23,425 nt of DNA from a virus: positions 1 through 23,425 of IMG/VR virus record IMGVR_UViG_3300021963_004309; one strand, written 5' to 3'. A program made the position numbers and the translations under genes. Within the stretch, counting starts at the first letter, position 1, and each line of letters starts with the position of its first letter. The notes under the pieces were generated by a model. The model was not told where the DNA came from and did no database searches. It was given only the letters and a program-made list of their open reading frames with translations. Positions 14,612 through 23,425 of this stretch are shown in pieces.

Positions 14612-16894
14612 ATGGCAATATTTGGACAATATCAAGGCGGTGATGCCTTCAATGTGGCTGGCAATATGGACGCTGTGCTTAAACAGCAAGCGGCTACTAA
14701 CCAGTCTATGTTGGATGCTGTATCCAAGTTCAATCAAGCGAGAGAGGAGATGACCACACTGCAACAGCAGACTGGGGCTATCATGTCTCAGTATGGTGTT
14801 GACGAGAAAGGGAAGCCCGATGATACGGCTCCTAAGTATGTTCACGACCTGTTCAAGAATGTTAACAAGGAAGGTGGCATTGCCAATCTTTCCAGAACCC
14901 AGTTGGTTGCTGGACTTAAGGCTTACGAAACAGGAACTCAGGTTGACGCTCAAAGGCAGAACCAAGCGTTTAATGCGGAGAAACTCAGACAGGCTAGACT
15001 TACAAATGACATCACGGAGATGCAAATGCAAGCCGCTCTTAAGGCTGAAAAGGAAGCACAGAGAATAAGAGAGGCATATAATGACCCTGAACTGAAGAAA
15101 GAAATTGAAGCCATTGCAAAGGAAAAGTTAGAAAATGTAAAAGAAGTAACAAAGGAAATAAAAGTAAAAGGTGAAAAGATTAAGTTTACGGCAGAAGAGA
15201 TTTCTCCGTACCTAGATAGGCTGAACAAAGCAAAAGCAGAAGGCGACAAGAATGCAGAAGCCGAAGCATATGATGAAATCGGAAAACTGCTTCATGGCAA
15301 AACAAGCAAAGGCCGTGAAACAAACATAAACATATTAGACCAACTTGATGAAAATGGGATGTTGATTACCGAAGAGGTTAAAAACCCAGATTATATCCCA
15401 TATCGTTCCGTAAGAGATGCGGCTAAACTTACTGAGCGTAAGGTTGGTCAAAACATAAATCCAACAATACCTGAAGCACTGCTTAGAGGCATCGCTGATG
15501 AGCAACTTAAAAAGTACAATCTTGCAACCGCTGGAAGAGAAGAAAACGAACAGGCAAGGCTTGCTCTTGAGATTCAACAAAACTCTTTGGTTACTGGTGG
15601 CAGACCTGTTGATAATACAAGGGTTGGAGATGTCTTAGGTTTACTTCCAAAGTCTAATGCACCCAAGAAAACATTCGTCTGGAACAATCCAGAAGCACAA
15701 GCATATCAAGTAAAGATTGACAACATTGACGAACAGATTGCCAATCTCAAGGATTCTATAGCGGTAAACAAGGGAGGTAATACTCAGCAATTTTATGCTG
15801 GTCTTGGAGGAATGTCTATACCAAGAGGAGATGAAAGAGCCAACACAAAGGCTGTTCTTTCCGCAACTCTTCAAATAAAGCAACTTGAGCAACAGAAGAA
15901 AGCACTTGACAGCAAACTTCAGTCTGTTGAAGATAAGACAAGAATTACATCTGTAAAAGCCGCTCAATCGGTTGCTTCTTATTCTGGCGGGGAAGTCCAA
16001 GCGTCTGAAGACACTTGGAAGCCTGTAATTGAAACTGTTCAAAAGAAATATCAGCGTACTCTTGACGAGCAAACAAACGATGAGTACTTGATAATGAAGA
16101 ACTACTTTGAGAAAACTGGTGGAGTCCCTCCTACATTTACAAAAGAAGCGTTTTACGCATCCAAGGGCATCCAGCGTCCTATGGTAGTTCAGGCTGGTGG
16201 TGGATATCTATACGCACAAGGCCCAGACGGAAAGGGCCACTTCCTTAAGGATGAGTCTGCTCAATCTAGCCAAATGAGCATTACCGACCAAGAGAAGATG
16301 TGGAAGGCTGGTGAATTCTCCAAGGCCAGAAACCTCAACGGCCTTACTGTCAATGGTTATACATTCAGAGGTGAGGTTCGTGTTGGGGATATTGACCAAG
16401 CAAATAAGGTTAAGGATGGCGTTTTCAAGACAACAAGAGCCTTGAGTGCCTTGGACTCGCTTATTGACATCGCAGACAACAAGGGATTGTTTGAAAAACT
16501 GTTGCCTACAGAAGTTTCTGGTATTGCTCAGGCTTTGGCTAATACAGTCCAAGCGGCTAATAGAACAGAAGTTGGTGGTTCTGGTGCATGGTCTAATCAG
16601 GACCAAGCAAACATTGACAAGATTATTAGAGACCCTTCCAAGGGGCATAACGCTATCTTTACTTCTCAGACTGTAGCCTCTCTCAAGGCTTATAGAGCCA
16701 GACTTGAACAATCTATGGTTGACAGCGGGAGCATTTATGGTTTTGCTTTTGAAAGAAATGGGGGTCAGGGAAGCATGTCTTCCCAAGTGGGTCAGTTCCG
16801 AATTCAGTATGCCACTGGCATGGCTAAGTTTGGAGACCACGCCCAAGCCCTTGAATACGCAAAACAATCCCTGAACTTTGATGCCAACGAATAA
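14612..16894 (+). CDS. Putative internal virion (ejection) protein, coiled-coil rich
   Basis: A 760-residue, mainly helical protein. Residues 1-60 are helical with a Gln-rich part. Residues 130-215 are a very charged coiled coil (for example ALKAEKEAQRIREAY), encoded by unusually A-rich DNA near 15061-15420. Residues 365-470 hold a further coiled coil (KQLEQQKKALDSKLQSVE). The C-terminal third is a compact helical domain that includes TEVGGSGAWSNQDQANIDKI near 652-671 followed by a DPSKGHNAIF loop, a pattern I associate with conserved domains of phage internal proteins. No signal peptide or enzyme motif is seen. It overlaps the giant gene by 14 bases, which suggests coupled synthesis of partners. 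Confidence 0.7.
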   Translation: MAIFGQYQGGDAFNVAGNMDAVLKQQAATNQSMLDAVSKFNQAREEMTTLQQQTGAIMSQYGVDEKGKPDDTAPKYVHDLFKNVNKEGGIANLSRTQLVAGLKAYETGTQVDAQRQNQAFNAEKLRQARLTNDITEMQMQAALKAEKEAQRIREAYNDPELKKEIEAIAKEKLENVKEVTKEIKVKGEKIKFTAEEISPYLDRLNKAKAEGDKNAEAEAYDEIGKLLHGKTSKGRETNINILDQLDENGMLITEEVKNPDYIPYRSVRDAAKLTERKVGQNINPTIPEALLRGIADEQLKKYNLATAGREENEQARLALEIQQNSLVTGGRPVDNTRVGDVLGLLPKSNAPKKTFVWNNPEAQAYQVKIDNIDEQIANLKDSIAVNKGGNTQQFYAGLGGMSIPRGDERANTKAVLSATLQIKQLEQQKKALDSKLQSVEDKTRITSVKAAQSVASYSGGEVQASEDTWKPVIETVQKKYQRTLDEQTNDEYLIMKNYFEKTGGVPPTFTKEAFYASKGIQRPMVVQAGGGYLYAQGPDGKGHFLKDESAQSSQMSITDQEKMWKAGEFSKARNLNGLTVNGYTFRGEVRVGDIDQANKVKDGVFKTTRALSALDSLIDIADNKGLFEKLLPTEVSGIAQALANTVQAANRTEVGGSGAWSNQDQANIDKIIRDPSKGHNAIFTSQTVASLKAYRARLEQSMVDSGSIYGFAFERNGGQGSMSSQVGQFRIQYATGMAKFGDHAQALEYAKQSLNFDANE

Positions 16895-19800
16895 CGACCC
16901 GCTTTTCCAGACAGGTAAGCAATTTCTAAAGACACAAGCAAGCCAAGCAACACCTGCTGGCATGCCTATCGGAGAAGCCCCTGTTCAACAGGAAGGCGGT
17001 TCTAGTTATGCTGATATGGCTAACGGACAAGGCAATCACGCTTGGTCTCAATACGCAAATGTCGCTGATGTTAAGGGGCCGTCTTCGCTCAAGGCTCAGC
17101 AGATAACAAGCCTCAGCGATGAGCAGTTGATGGAGGCAATCAAGGCTCCGCTTAGCGGAGAAGAGGTTGCCATGAAGATGAGTGCCATCCAAGAGTATGG
17201 AGGCGAGATTGATGCGTCTACCATCTCCAAGGAGGAGTTTATCGCATATGATGCATGGCGTGAAAAACAGAACTTCAACTTCATGGGTGCTGTCGCTGAA
17301 GGTGCATTGATGGCTGTTAAAGATATCGGCAAGGGTGTTTATTCTGCTGGTACTGACTGGAAGAAACTTGGCTTGGCTGTTGGACTTTCCGCTGTGTCTA
17401 CTCCTGTAGTTGGGTTTGGCGTTGCGTATGGCTCTTCCATACTTGAAGGTGCGGCTAGAGGAACAAGAGATTTGGGAGGTCTTGCTGTTATGGCGGCTAA
17501 CCATCCTGGGTCTCCTCTTTATAGAATGTTCGTTAATCCCACGAATGACATGGACAAGAAGTATGAAGACTTCTTGGACCTTGCTCGTTGGAATTCTCAG
17601 TCGGAAAAGATTCTTGCTGGCAAGAGCAATGCCTTGATGCCAGATAAGGAAGTGTACGAGAAACTTTTCGGCAAGGCGTTTGGAAATCAAGTGGATGAAT
17701 TCATTGGCGTGAACAAGGAGTTGGCTACAGCCGCTTCCTACTTCCTAGACCCAACGACGCTGTTGATGTTTGCTCCTGCTGGTCTTGGAGAAAAGATATT
17801 CGGCAAAGCCGCCGCCGCCGCCATCAAGTCTGGAGAGGCTGGAAATACACTTGGACATGCGATGTCCGCTAAGTCCGCAAGAAATGCATTCAAGGCAAGT
17901 TGGCTCAACTCGCTTGGTGAAAACCTCAGAAAGTTCTCCGATGTAACGACACAGCCTATTGATGCTATGTTCGATAACATAACAAGAAATGCTGAGGCAG
18001 TTACTGGTGCTAAGACATCTATTTCCCATGGAGGAACTGTTCGTGTAACAAGAACTGCGGCTGGTCATGGAGGCACTAGAGGTCCGACTTCTGTTGTGCA
18101 TGCTGGTATGGGTGCGTTGGGTATGTATTCGCTGTTCCACATTCCCTATGCATTGCCGATTACATCCGTGTATGCTGGACTAAAGGGCGTTGGCCTCATT
18201 GGTGATACCATACTTGATATAGGCAGAAGGGGCGTTCAGAACAGTTCCACAGTCATGGGTAAGGCTATAAAGGCATCGCTTCCGATTACGATGTACATGC
18301 AAGACCTAGCAACCACCACAATCCATGGTGGCGTTTATGGTGGCGTTATCGGATATGCCGCAAGCGGTCAAGAAGGTGCGGCTGGGGGTATTGGAACAGG
18401 TGCGGCTCTTGGTGCTGTAGGTCACAATGTCGGTTATGCTTATGGCACATTCAGCGGTCAGTTTGCAAGAGAGGCTTTGTATAAGGAATTTGACACACAC
18501 TTTAACACACTTAAGGAAAAGGGTCATATCCTCAAACACGACAGGGTTCGTGAGTTTGTTGAAAGAATTCGTTCAGACCATGGAGACGAAGAGGCAATTC
18601 GTGCTATCTCGCATGTGATGGCTCTTGAGAAGAGCAAGAATACCGCTGTGGCTTACATGGGTTACAGCGACTTCCTTGGTGCTTTGGCTAATGACCCCAA
18701 GATGTGGGAATCTGTCATTGGAGAGAACGGACCTGAAAGAAGACTTTCTCCTACTGGAGAGATGTTGCACAGAGCCATGAAGGGTGTTGTTGAAATGGAT
18801 GAGGGAGGAAACATCGTTAGAGATGAAAACGGAGACCCCATTCTGCTAGGAAGGCGTGAGCGTGTTGAGTCGCTTAGAGTTACAAAAGAAGACAAGGCAC
18901 TTATTGGACCGATGCCTGAACAAGAGGGAGGCATAGTTAATCCCAATCAAGCGGCTTGGAATGGGCTGTTCCTTGACGGACGAGGAAATAGTAGCCCTAT
19001 TAAAATTTTTACAGACGGAGAAACAGGAAAGAATCACATCATAATCAACACAGACATGTTGGTTACTCAGCGTGATAAGTACGGCAATCCAATCTACGAT
19101 ACAGCGTTCCGTGAAGGCAGAAGAGCCAACATGGACAAATCTCAAGACATCAGGGTTTCAGAGACAGTGGAAGGCCCAAGAGTCAGAAGACAGGTGCTAG
19201 CAGAAGGAGTTGATGAATACGGAATACCTCTCAAGTCCAAGAAGGAGCGTACAGTTGCAGTGCCTGACGAAAACCTGATTGGTCCTATGCCCGCTGAAAC
19301 AAGGATTGTCACTAGAAAGACCTCTGGAGATATCGGTCCTGTTGCTCCTGTTGAGGTGATTACTGGCAGAAGAATGGTTCAGGCCAAGACCGCTCCGATT
19401 GGAGAGTTGTGGCATGCAATGAATAGTGCCTACAGAAAGATTAACCATGGGCAGGACATTACGAATGCAGTCCGTGATTGGCTGATTGGTTCTGGAGGAA
19501 AGGCTGGAAGAGCGTTCTCCGACAGAAAGCAGACTGTCAAGTTCATGCATGAAGTCTACAGAGCCATTGGCGGTGACAATCGTGACACAGGGTACAATGG
19601 TGCTTGGATGAAGGCCATCAACGAGTTTGAACAGACTGGCGAAATCAAGTCCCCAGAAGTTCAGAGAGCGTTCAGGGATTTCATTGAGGAACTTGGCGAA
19701 GCCATGTTTATCGGATGGGAAAGTGGAAAGCCGTTTGACTACATCTACAAGGGCGGTGACTTGGGCTTTGCCAGAAACCTTGTCGAAAGCGTCAAGGATA

Positions 19801-22800
19801 CATTCTTCAACCGCTCGCTTCGTGAGGCTACCAACCTTGGTGCTGACATCAGAAGCAAGGACTTCTTTATCAATTGGTTCAAGGAAGCAAAGGACGGACG
19901 CAAGTTCAGATTCGACCCTATCCTTGAAAGCACATTCAATGACCTTATCCGTTGCTACAGGGATAATGAGATGAAGGATGCTGGTCGTAAGAGGATTGAC
20001 CTCACGACTCTCAACTCCGCTCAACTCAAGAGACAAGCAGAAATATATGGATTTGAAGACAGGATTGAAATGGATGCCAATGGCGAATGGAGAGTAAAGT
20101 CCGACGAAAAGTACCATGCTGAACAGTTTGTCAAGGCTCAGGCGATGGGAATGGAGATGGCTCATGCATTCCAGACCAATCCTGACCTCTTCAATGGAGT
20201 CGATGTTCAGATTGTCACCAATGGTGATGCTAGACTTGGCACTGTAGAGGCTAACTTTGCGGCACTGGACGCTTCCAGCCGTGACCCTAACTCTTCCACA
20301 GCCGACACGCTATCTCAGCGTAGAGGGGCTTTCCTGTTCCAGAACGCAGACTTTGCAGATGTCGGCATAGGTATTGACGAAATGCTGTCGGCACAGGCTG
20401 AGCAGGTTTACACCAGTGGGGTTTATGCACCACGCACAAAGGGTAGTTTTGGTGCTAGAGGTAGACCCAGAACTACGCCTACTGGCAAACTTCAGGCTGA
20501 CTTGCTTGAAGCGATGAAGACAGGCAAGAAGTTGATTATCAGAGGCGTTCCTAATGAGAAGTTGTTTGCCATCATCCAGAAGTATGTTCCAAAGAGCGTA
20601 TCCGATAACATCAGAACACTTGCTCCTCTTATCGTTGATGGTGGCATTTCCGCTGATAATGTGCTTAGGGGCCAGTATCATGGCTTTACTCAAGTCGATA
20701 AGGATGGCGTAAAGCGTAGCAGAAAGACTGGAGATGCGTTCAACGCAAGAGAAGTGACATTCGTTCCTTATGACTTGGAACTAAGTTGGACGCTTGACAA
20801 CATCAAGAACCCTCAAGTCAACTACGAGCGGGCTCACTTGGCTTACAATGTTAAGTCCATGGATGTCGATGCGTTCAATAGACGAATTCATATCCTTTGG
20901 AACCAGAGCCCAGAACTACAAGGTCTCTATGGAGATGTCCAACAGTTCATAGACCACGCCTACAGAACAATTGACGAGTACAGCGGTAGCAAGGAAATCC
21001 CTGCCGTGGAGTTCTTTGGTGAAGGTGAGACCGCAAGACAAAGGCGTAAGTATGTCGTTGCGGCTATCGGTGCTTCCCCAAACATTGCACACAAGTTTGC
21101 GTACAGCCTTGCTGAAGCAGAATGGCATTCCTATCAGCATCACGACAGGACTGCCGAGCAAAACCACCCTTGGCACAGACTGAGACTTGACGGACTTACT
21201 GGCCTCCAATCTATTGATGGTGAAAGAACGAGAATGCGTGTCAACGAAACGCAATACTATAGAGCAATGGTTCCTACTCCTACAACGGAAACTGGAGCAA
21301 TGTGGGTAGATAGTTCTGGAAATCCTGCAAAATATCAACCTTCCGATGCACTTAGACCTAGCAAAATGTATAATACAATTGGAGAGGAAGTAACTTCTCT
21401 TCAGCAAAACATTGAAAGACTTGATAGGGAAATCGCTATAAAAGACAAGTTTGGAAGGCGTGGAGGCAATCCTTCTTACAGTTGGTATAAGGAGCAGAAA
21501 AGGAATGCACAAAACAGACTTGATGAAATAAATAATGCTAGGTCGTCTGGCGAAGGAAACAATCAGGCCATTTTAACTCAACCTTCAGATTCTACTGGAG
21601 AGTCCAATATGACTCCTGATTTGAGTAAGATTCCAAATATGAGTCCTCAGAAACTTGGTCGTAGATACGACATGAACTCTGAGAAGTGGAACTCTGGATT
21701 TATCGGTAGAGCCGCAGAAGAGAATCCGACTTGGGTTGATAGAGGAACTCCTGTTGGAAAGATTGAAACCCTTAAGGATAAAATGGTTGAGTTCAAGATA
21801 GGCGGTCACAAGTCCAATGTAATAACACTTGAGATATTGACAAAGAAGGGTGACATGGTTTCTTTTGTTTACGCAGAACAATCTAAGGATGGCAAGAGAT
21901 TGACGCATGTTGCAGTGCATACTGCTCCTCACTGGAGACAAAGAGGATATGGAGACATTGCTTACTCTGAGTTAATTGAAAGAGCCAGAGCCTTGGACTT
22001 TAAGGCTTTTGATGGAGAGATTATCAATTCTAAGGCACTTCCCATGCGTATGCGTGATAAGCGTTTTGGAGTTGGAGGTTCCTTTATTGTTGGACCAGAC
22101 TGGGAAACTATAGTCGATGTGGCTACACAGGCTGAAGTTGTCAGAAGACTTGACAACTCCATTGACCTTGGAGCGGAACACGAAGGAGTTCGTGTCAGTT
22201 CGCCTATTATTCCTTCTGCATTCTACCAGACAGCCGAGATTGGCGATGGCCCTATTCCTATCAATGTGGAGACGATGAAGGACTTTAACATGTCTACTTC
22301 GGACAAGCCTTATAATGCCGATGCGGTTTCTAAGCGTTTGAACGACCCGCTCTCCCTTGTCAAGTCTCTTAACAAAGAAAGAGCATTTAAGCCGTCTAAG
22401 TTCAAGGCATTGTTCCAGCCCGCTGATACATTTGGGGCTAAGTCTGAAGCCGAGGCCCAGTTCCTTAGAAGTAACTACAAGTGGGCAAACGAAGAAGCAA
22501 AAGACATATTTGAGTCTGAAGCCTTAAAGCGTTTTGTAAATCAGTTCCGTGTTGGACAGGAACCTGTCACTGTAGTCAAGTGGGCGTTGGAGGAATGGAA
22601 GCGTGTGCATGGAGATGTTGATGCGTATAACGCTCAGTTTGTTACTGGAAGACCTGTTGTTGTTATTGGTACACATGGCACTCCTAGTGCAGAATTGGTA
22701 AAGGTAATGAAGTTTGATTCTGATAAATTGGGTTCCAATACTACCGCTCAGACAGCAAAACGAGGCACATTCCACGCAGGTACACAAGAAACATCGTCAA

Positions 22801-23425
22801 GATATGGAGTGATGCATTCTGAAATAACCGACAAGAGAGCGAAACTTTCAGAAGCAAGAAAGTTGCTTGAGGACAATTCCATTTCCTCTTCAGAATTAAT
22901 ACAAAGGGTGTCAGATGTCAGCGACTTCTTGGACTCAAACGGATGGAGCGATGAAAATGAAAAAAGAAGCAGAAGTTACTCAAAGTCAGTTTTTCAAAAA
23001 AATGTTGAATACTTGATTGATGGCAAATGGGCTCAGGCAAATATGCCAGATGTAGACAAAAGTTACACTCCGCAAAAAGAGCGTCAAGCAAGAACTCAGC
23101 AATTCTTGGATTATACTAATGGATTGCTATATGATGCACTTAAGTTTGAAGAGGCGTTTGAGGAAAACAACAGACAACAAGTAAGGTCTGTTATTGGTTT
23201 CCAAAATCCGCTTGTTGTTGACCTTAAAGATACCGCTTGGCAAGCAACCAGCAGAGCAGAGTTGATGGATTCTGCCAAGGAAAAAGGACATGACGGATTG
23301 ATAGTCCTTAACACATATGATGGATTGTTTTTTGGTATGATGCCTCATGCTGACAATCTTTATGTTGTCCTTAAGGGTGGAGAAAACAGAAACATTGCCA
23401 CAATTGACTCTTCCCTTACAGGCAA
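16881..23425 (+). CDS. Giant virion protein with GNAT-like and ADP-ribosyltransferase-like regions, partial at window end
   Basis: At least 2181 residues with no stop; the gene runs off the window. It starts MPTNNDPLFQTGKQFLKTQ at an ATG overlapping the previous gene by 14 bases. Residues about 164-190, 410-445 and 478-525 are Gly/Ala-rich hydrophobic segments (for example GVYGGVIGYAASG) that could span a membrane. Residues 640-840 carry degenerate linker repeats with LIGPMP at 674 and 799. Residues 850-1560 are mixed alpha/beta, unassigned. Residues about 1640-1735 resemble a GNAT acetyltransferase, with acetyl-CoA loop RQRGYG at 1686-1691. Residues 1925-2181 resemble ADP-ribosyltransferases of phage polyvalent proteins: THGTP at 1931-1935, FHAGT at 1964-1968, NPLVVD at 2109-2114, GHDGLIVLN at 2136-2144. 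I infer an ejected protein that carries effector enzymes. Domain calls are by eye. Confidence 0.8.
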   Translation, partial: MPTNNDPLFQTGKQFLKTQASQATPAGMPIGEAPVQQEGGSSYADMANGQGNHAWSQYANVADVKGPSSLKAQQITSLSDEQLMEAIKAPLSGEEVAMKMSAIQEYGGEIDASTISKEEFIAYDAWREKQNFNFMGAVAEGALMAVKDIGKGVYSAGTDWKKLGLAVGLSAVSTPVVGFGVAYGSSILEGAARGTRDLGGLAVMAANHPGSPLYRMFVNPTNDMDKKYEDFLDLARWNSQSEKILAGKSNALMPDKEVYEKLFGKAFGNQVDEFIGVNKELATAASYFLDPTTLLMFAPAGLGEKIFGKAAAAAIKSGEAGNTLGHAMSAKSARNAFKASWLNSLGENLRKFSDVTTQPIDAMFDNITRNAEAVTGAKTSISHGGTVRVTRTAAGHGGTRGPTSVVHAGMGALGMYSLFHIPYALPITSVYAGLKGVGLIGDTILDIGRRGVQNSSTVMGKAIKASLPITMYMQDLATTTIHGGVYGGVIGYAASGQEGAAGGIGTGAALGAVGHNVGYAYGTFSGQFAREALYKEFDTHFNTLKEKGHILKHDRVREFVERIRSDHGDEEAIRAISHVMALEKSKNTAVAYMGYSDFLGALANDPKMWESVIGENGPERRLSPTGEMLHRAMKGVVEMDEGGNIVRDENGDPILLGRRERVESLRVTKEDKALIGPMPEQEGGIVNPNQAAWNGLFLDGRGNSSPIKIFTDGETGKNHIIINTDMLVTQRDKYGNPIYDTAFREGRRANMDKSQDIRVSETVEGPRVRRQVLAEGVDEYGIPLKSKKERTVAVPDENLIGPMPAETRIVTRKTSGDIGPVAPVEVITGRRMVQAKTAPIGELWHAMNSAYRKINHGQDITNAVRDWLIGSGGKAGRAFSDRKQTVKFMHEVYRAIGGDNRDTGYNGAWMKAINEFEQTGEIKSPEVQRAFRDFIEELGEAMFIGWESGKPFDYIYKGGDLGFARNLVESVKDTFFNRSLREATNLGADIRSKDFFINWFKEAKDGRKFRFDPILESTFNDLIRCYRDNEMKDAGRKRIDLTTLNSAQLKRQAEIYGFEDRIEMDANGEWRVKSDEKYHAEQFVKAQAMGMEMAHAFQTNPDLFNGVDVQIVTNGDARLGTVEANFAALDASSRDPNSSTADTLSQRRGAFLFQNADFADVGIGIDEMLSAQAEQVYTSGVYAPRTKGSFGARGRPRTTPTGKLQADLLEAMKTGKKLIIRGVPNEKLFAIIQKYVPKSVSDNIRTLAPLIVDGGISADNVLRGQYHGFTQVDKDGVKRSRKTGDAFNAREVTFVPYDLELSWTLDNIKNPQVNYERAHLAYNVKSMDVDAFNRRIHILWNQSPELQGLYGDVQQFIDHAYRTIDEYSGSKEIPAVEFFGEGETARQRRKYVVAAIGASPNIAHKFAYSLAEAEWHSYQHHDRTAEQNHPWHRLRLDGLTGLQSIDGERTRMRVNETQYYRAMVPTPTTETGAMWVDSSGNPAKYQPSDALRPSKMYNTIGEEVTSLQQNIERLDREIAIKDKFGRRGGNPSYSWYKEQKRNAQNRLDEINNARSSGEGNNQAILTQPSDSTGESNMTPDLSKIPNMSPQKLGRRYDMNSEKWNSGFIGRAAEENPTWVDRGTPVGKIETLKDKMVEFKIGGHKSNVITLEILTKKGDMVSFVYAEQSKDGKRLTHVAVHTAPHWRQRGYGDIAYSELIERARALDFKAFDGEIINSKALPMRMRDKRFGVGGSFIVGPDWETIVDVATQAEVVRRLDNSIDLGAEHEGVRVSSPIIPSAFYQTAEIGDGPIPINVETMKDFNMSTSDKPYNADAVSKRLNDPLSLVKSLNKERAFKPSKFKALFQPADTFGAKSEAEAQFLRSNYKWANEEAKDIFESEALKRFVNQFRVGQEPVTVVKWALEEWKRVHGDVDAYNAQFVTGRPVVVIGTHGTPSAELVKVMKFDSDKLGSNTTAQTAKRGTFHAGTQETSSRYGVMHSEITDKRAKLSEARKLLEDNSISSSELIQRVSDVSDFLDSNGWSDENEKRSRSYSKSVFQKNVEYLIDGKWAQANMPDVDKSYTPQKERQARTQQFLDYTNGLLYDALKFEEAFEENNRQQVRSVIGFQNPLVVDLKDTAWQATSRAELMDSAKEKGHDGLIVLNTYDGLFFGMMPHADNLYVVLKGGENRNIATIDSSLTG

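Noticed and set aside
19197-20165. A 322-codon minus-strand frame inside the giant gene, and similar ones at 16208-16963 and 16926-17690
   Set aside because: They are shadows of a continuous forward coding frame with good codon structure.
1-23425. tRNA genes, CRISPR arrays, insertion sequences, integrase or attachment sites
   Set aside because: I looked for cloverleaf-like arms, regular short repeats, transposase motifs and terminal inverted repeats and saw none that I could support.

Overview
The window is part of a tailed-phage genome, or a prophage structural module. All supported genes lie on the + strand and form one packaging, head, tail and ejection block. The capsid resembles the SU10 major capsid family. 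The large portal is followed by a scaffold. A head-tail adaptor and a nozzle-like protein are present, and I see no sheath, tape-measure or baseplate genes. Together these suggest a short-tailed (podovirus-like) virion. The host cannot be named. Almost no gene has a Shine-Dalgarno sequence, and several leaders are A-rich or free of G. That fits hosts with weak Shine-Dalgarno use, such as Bacteroidota or Verrucomicrobiota, but this is inference.

Layout: (1) Bases 1-503 hold two tiny tandem paralogs in a strongly C-rich strand, closed by a large C/G hairpin. Strand skew flips to G-rich at about base 460. (2) Bases 504-2177 hold a short possible ORF with the best ribosome binding site in the window, then a 149-residue protein of unknown function, a 48-residue basic protein and a 288-residue glycine-zipper protein. 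(3) Bases 2174-8419 hold the large terminase, portal, an 80-residue protein, scaffold and major capsid. (4) Bases 8425-13490 hold a 122-residue protein, a head-tail adaptor with a carbohydrate-binding-like insert, a small beta-rich protein, a fibre, a 43-residue membrane protein, the nozzle and a second, larger fibre. (5) Bases 13490-23425 hold three putative internal or ejected proteins. The last is a giant protein of at least 2181 residues that is still open at the window edge.

The genes are tightly packed, with ATGA, GTGA and TAATG stop-start junctions that imply translational coupling. The gene order follows virion assembly: packaging motor, portal, scaffold, capsid, neck, tail, then ejectosome. 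The most interesting part is the giant last protein. Glycine-rich membrane segments near its N-terminus fit a virion-carried, ejected protein. Near its C-terminal end I recognise an acetyltransferase-like (GNAT) motif, followed by a region like the ADP-ribosyltransferases of phage polyvalent proteins. It is a candidate for effector enzymes delivered to the host with the DNA.
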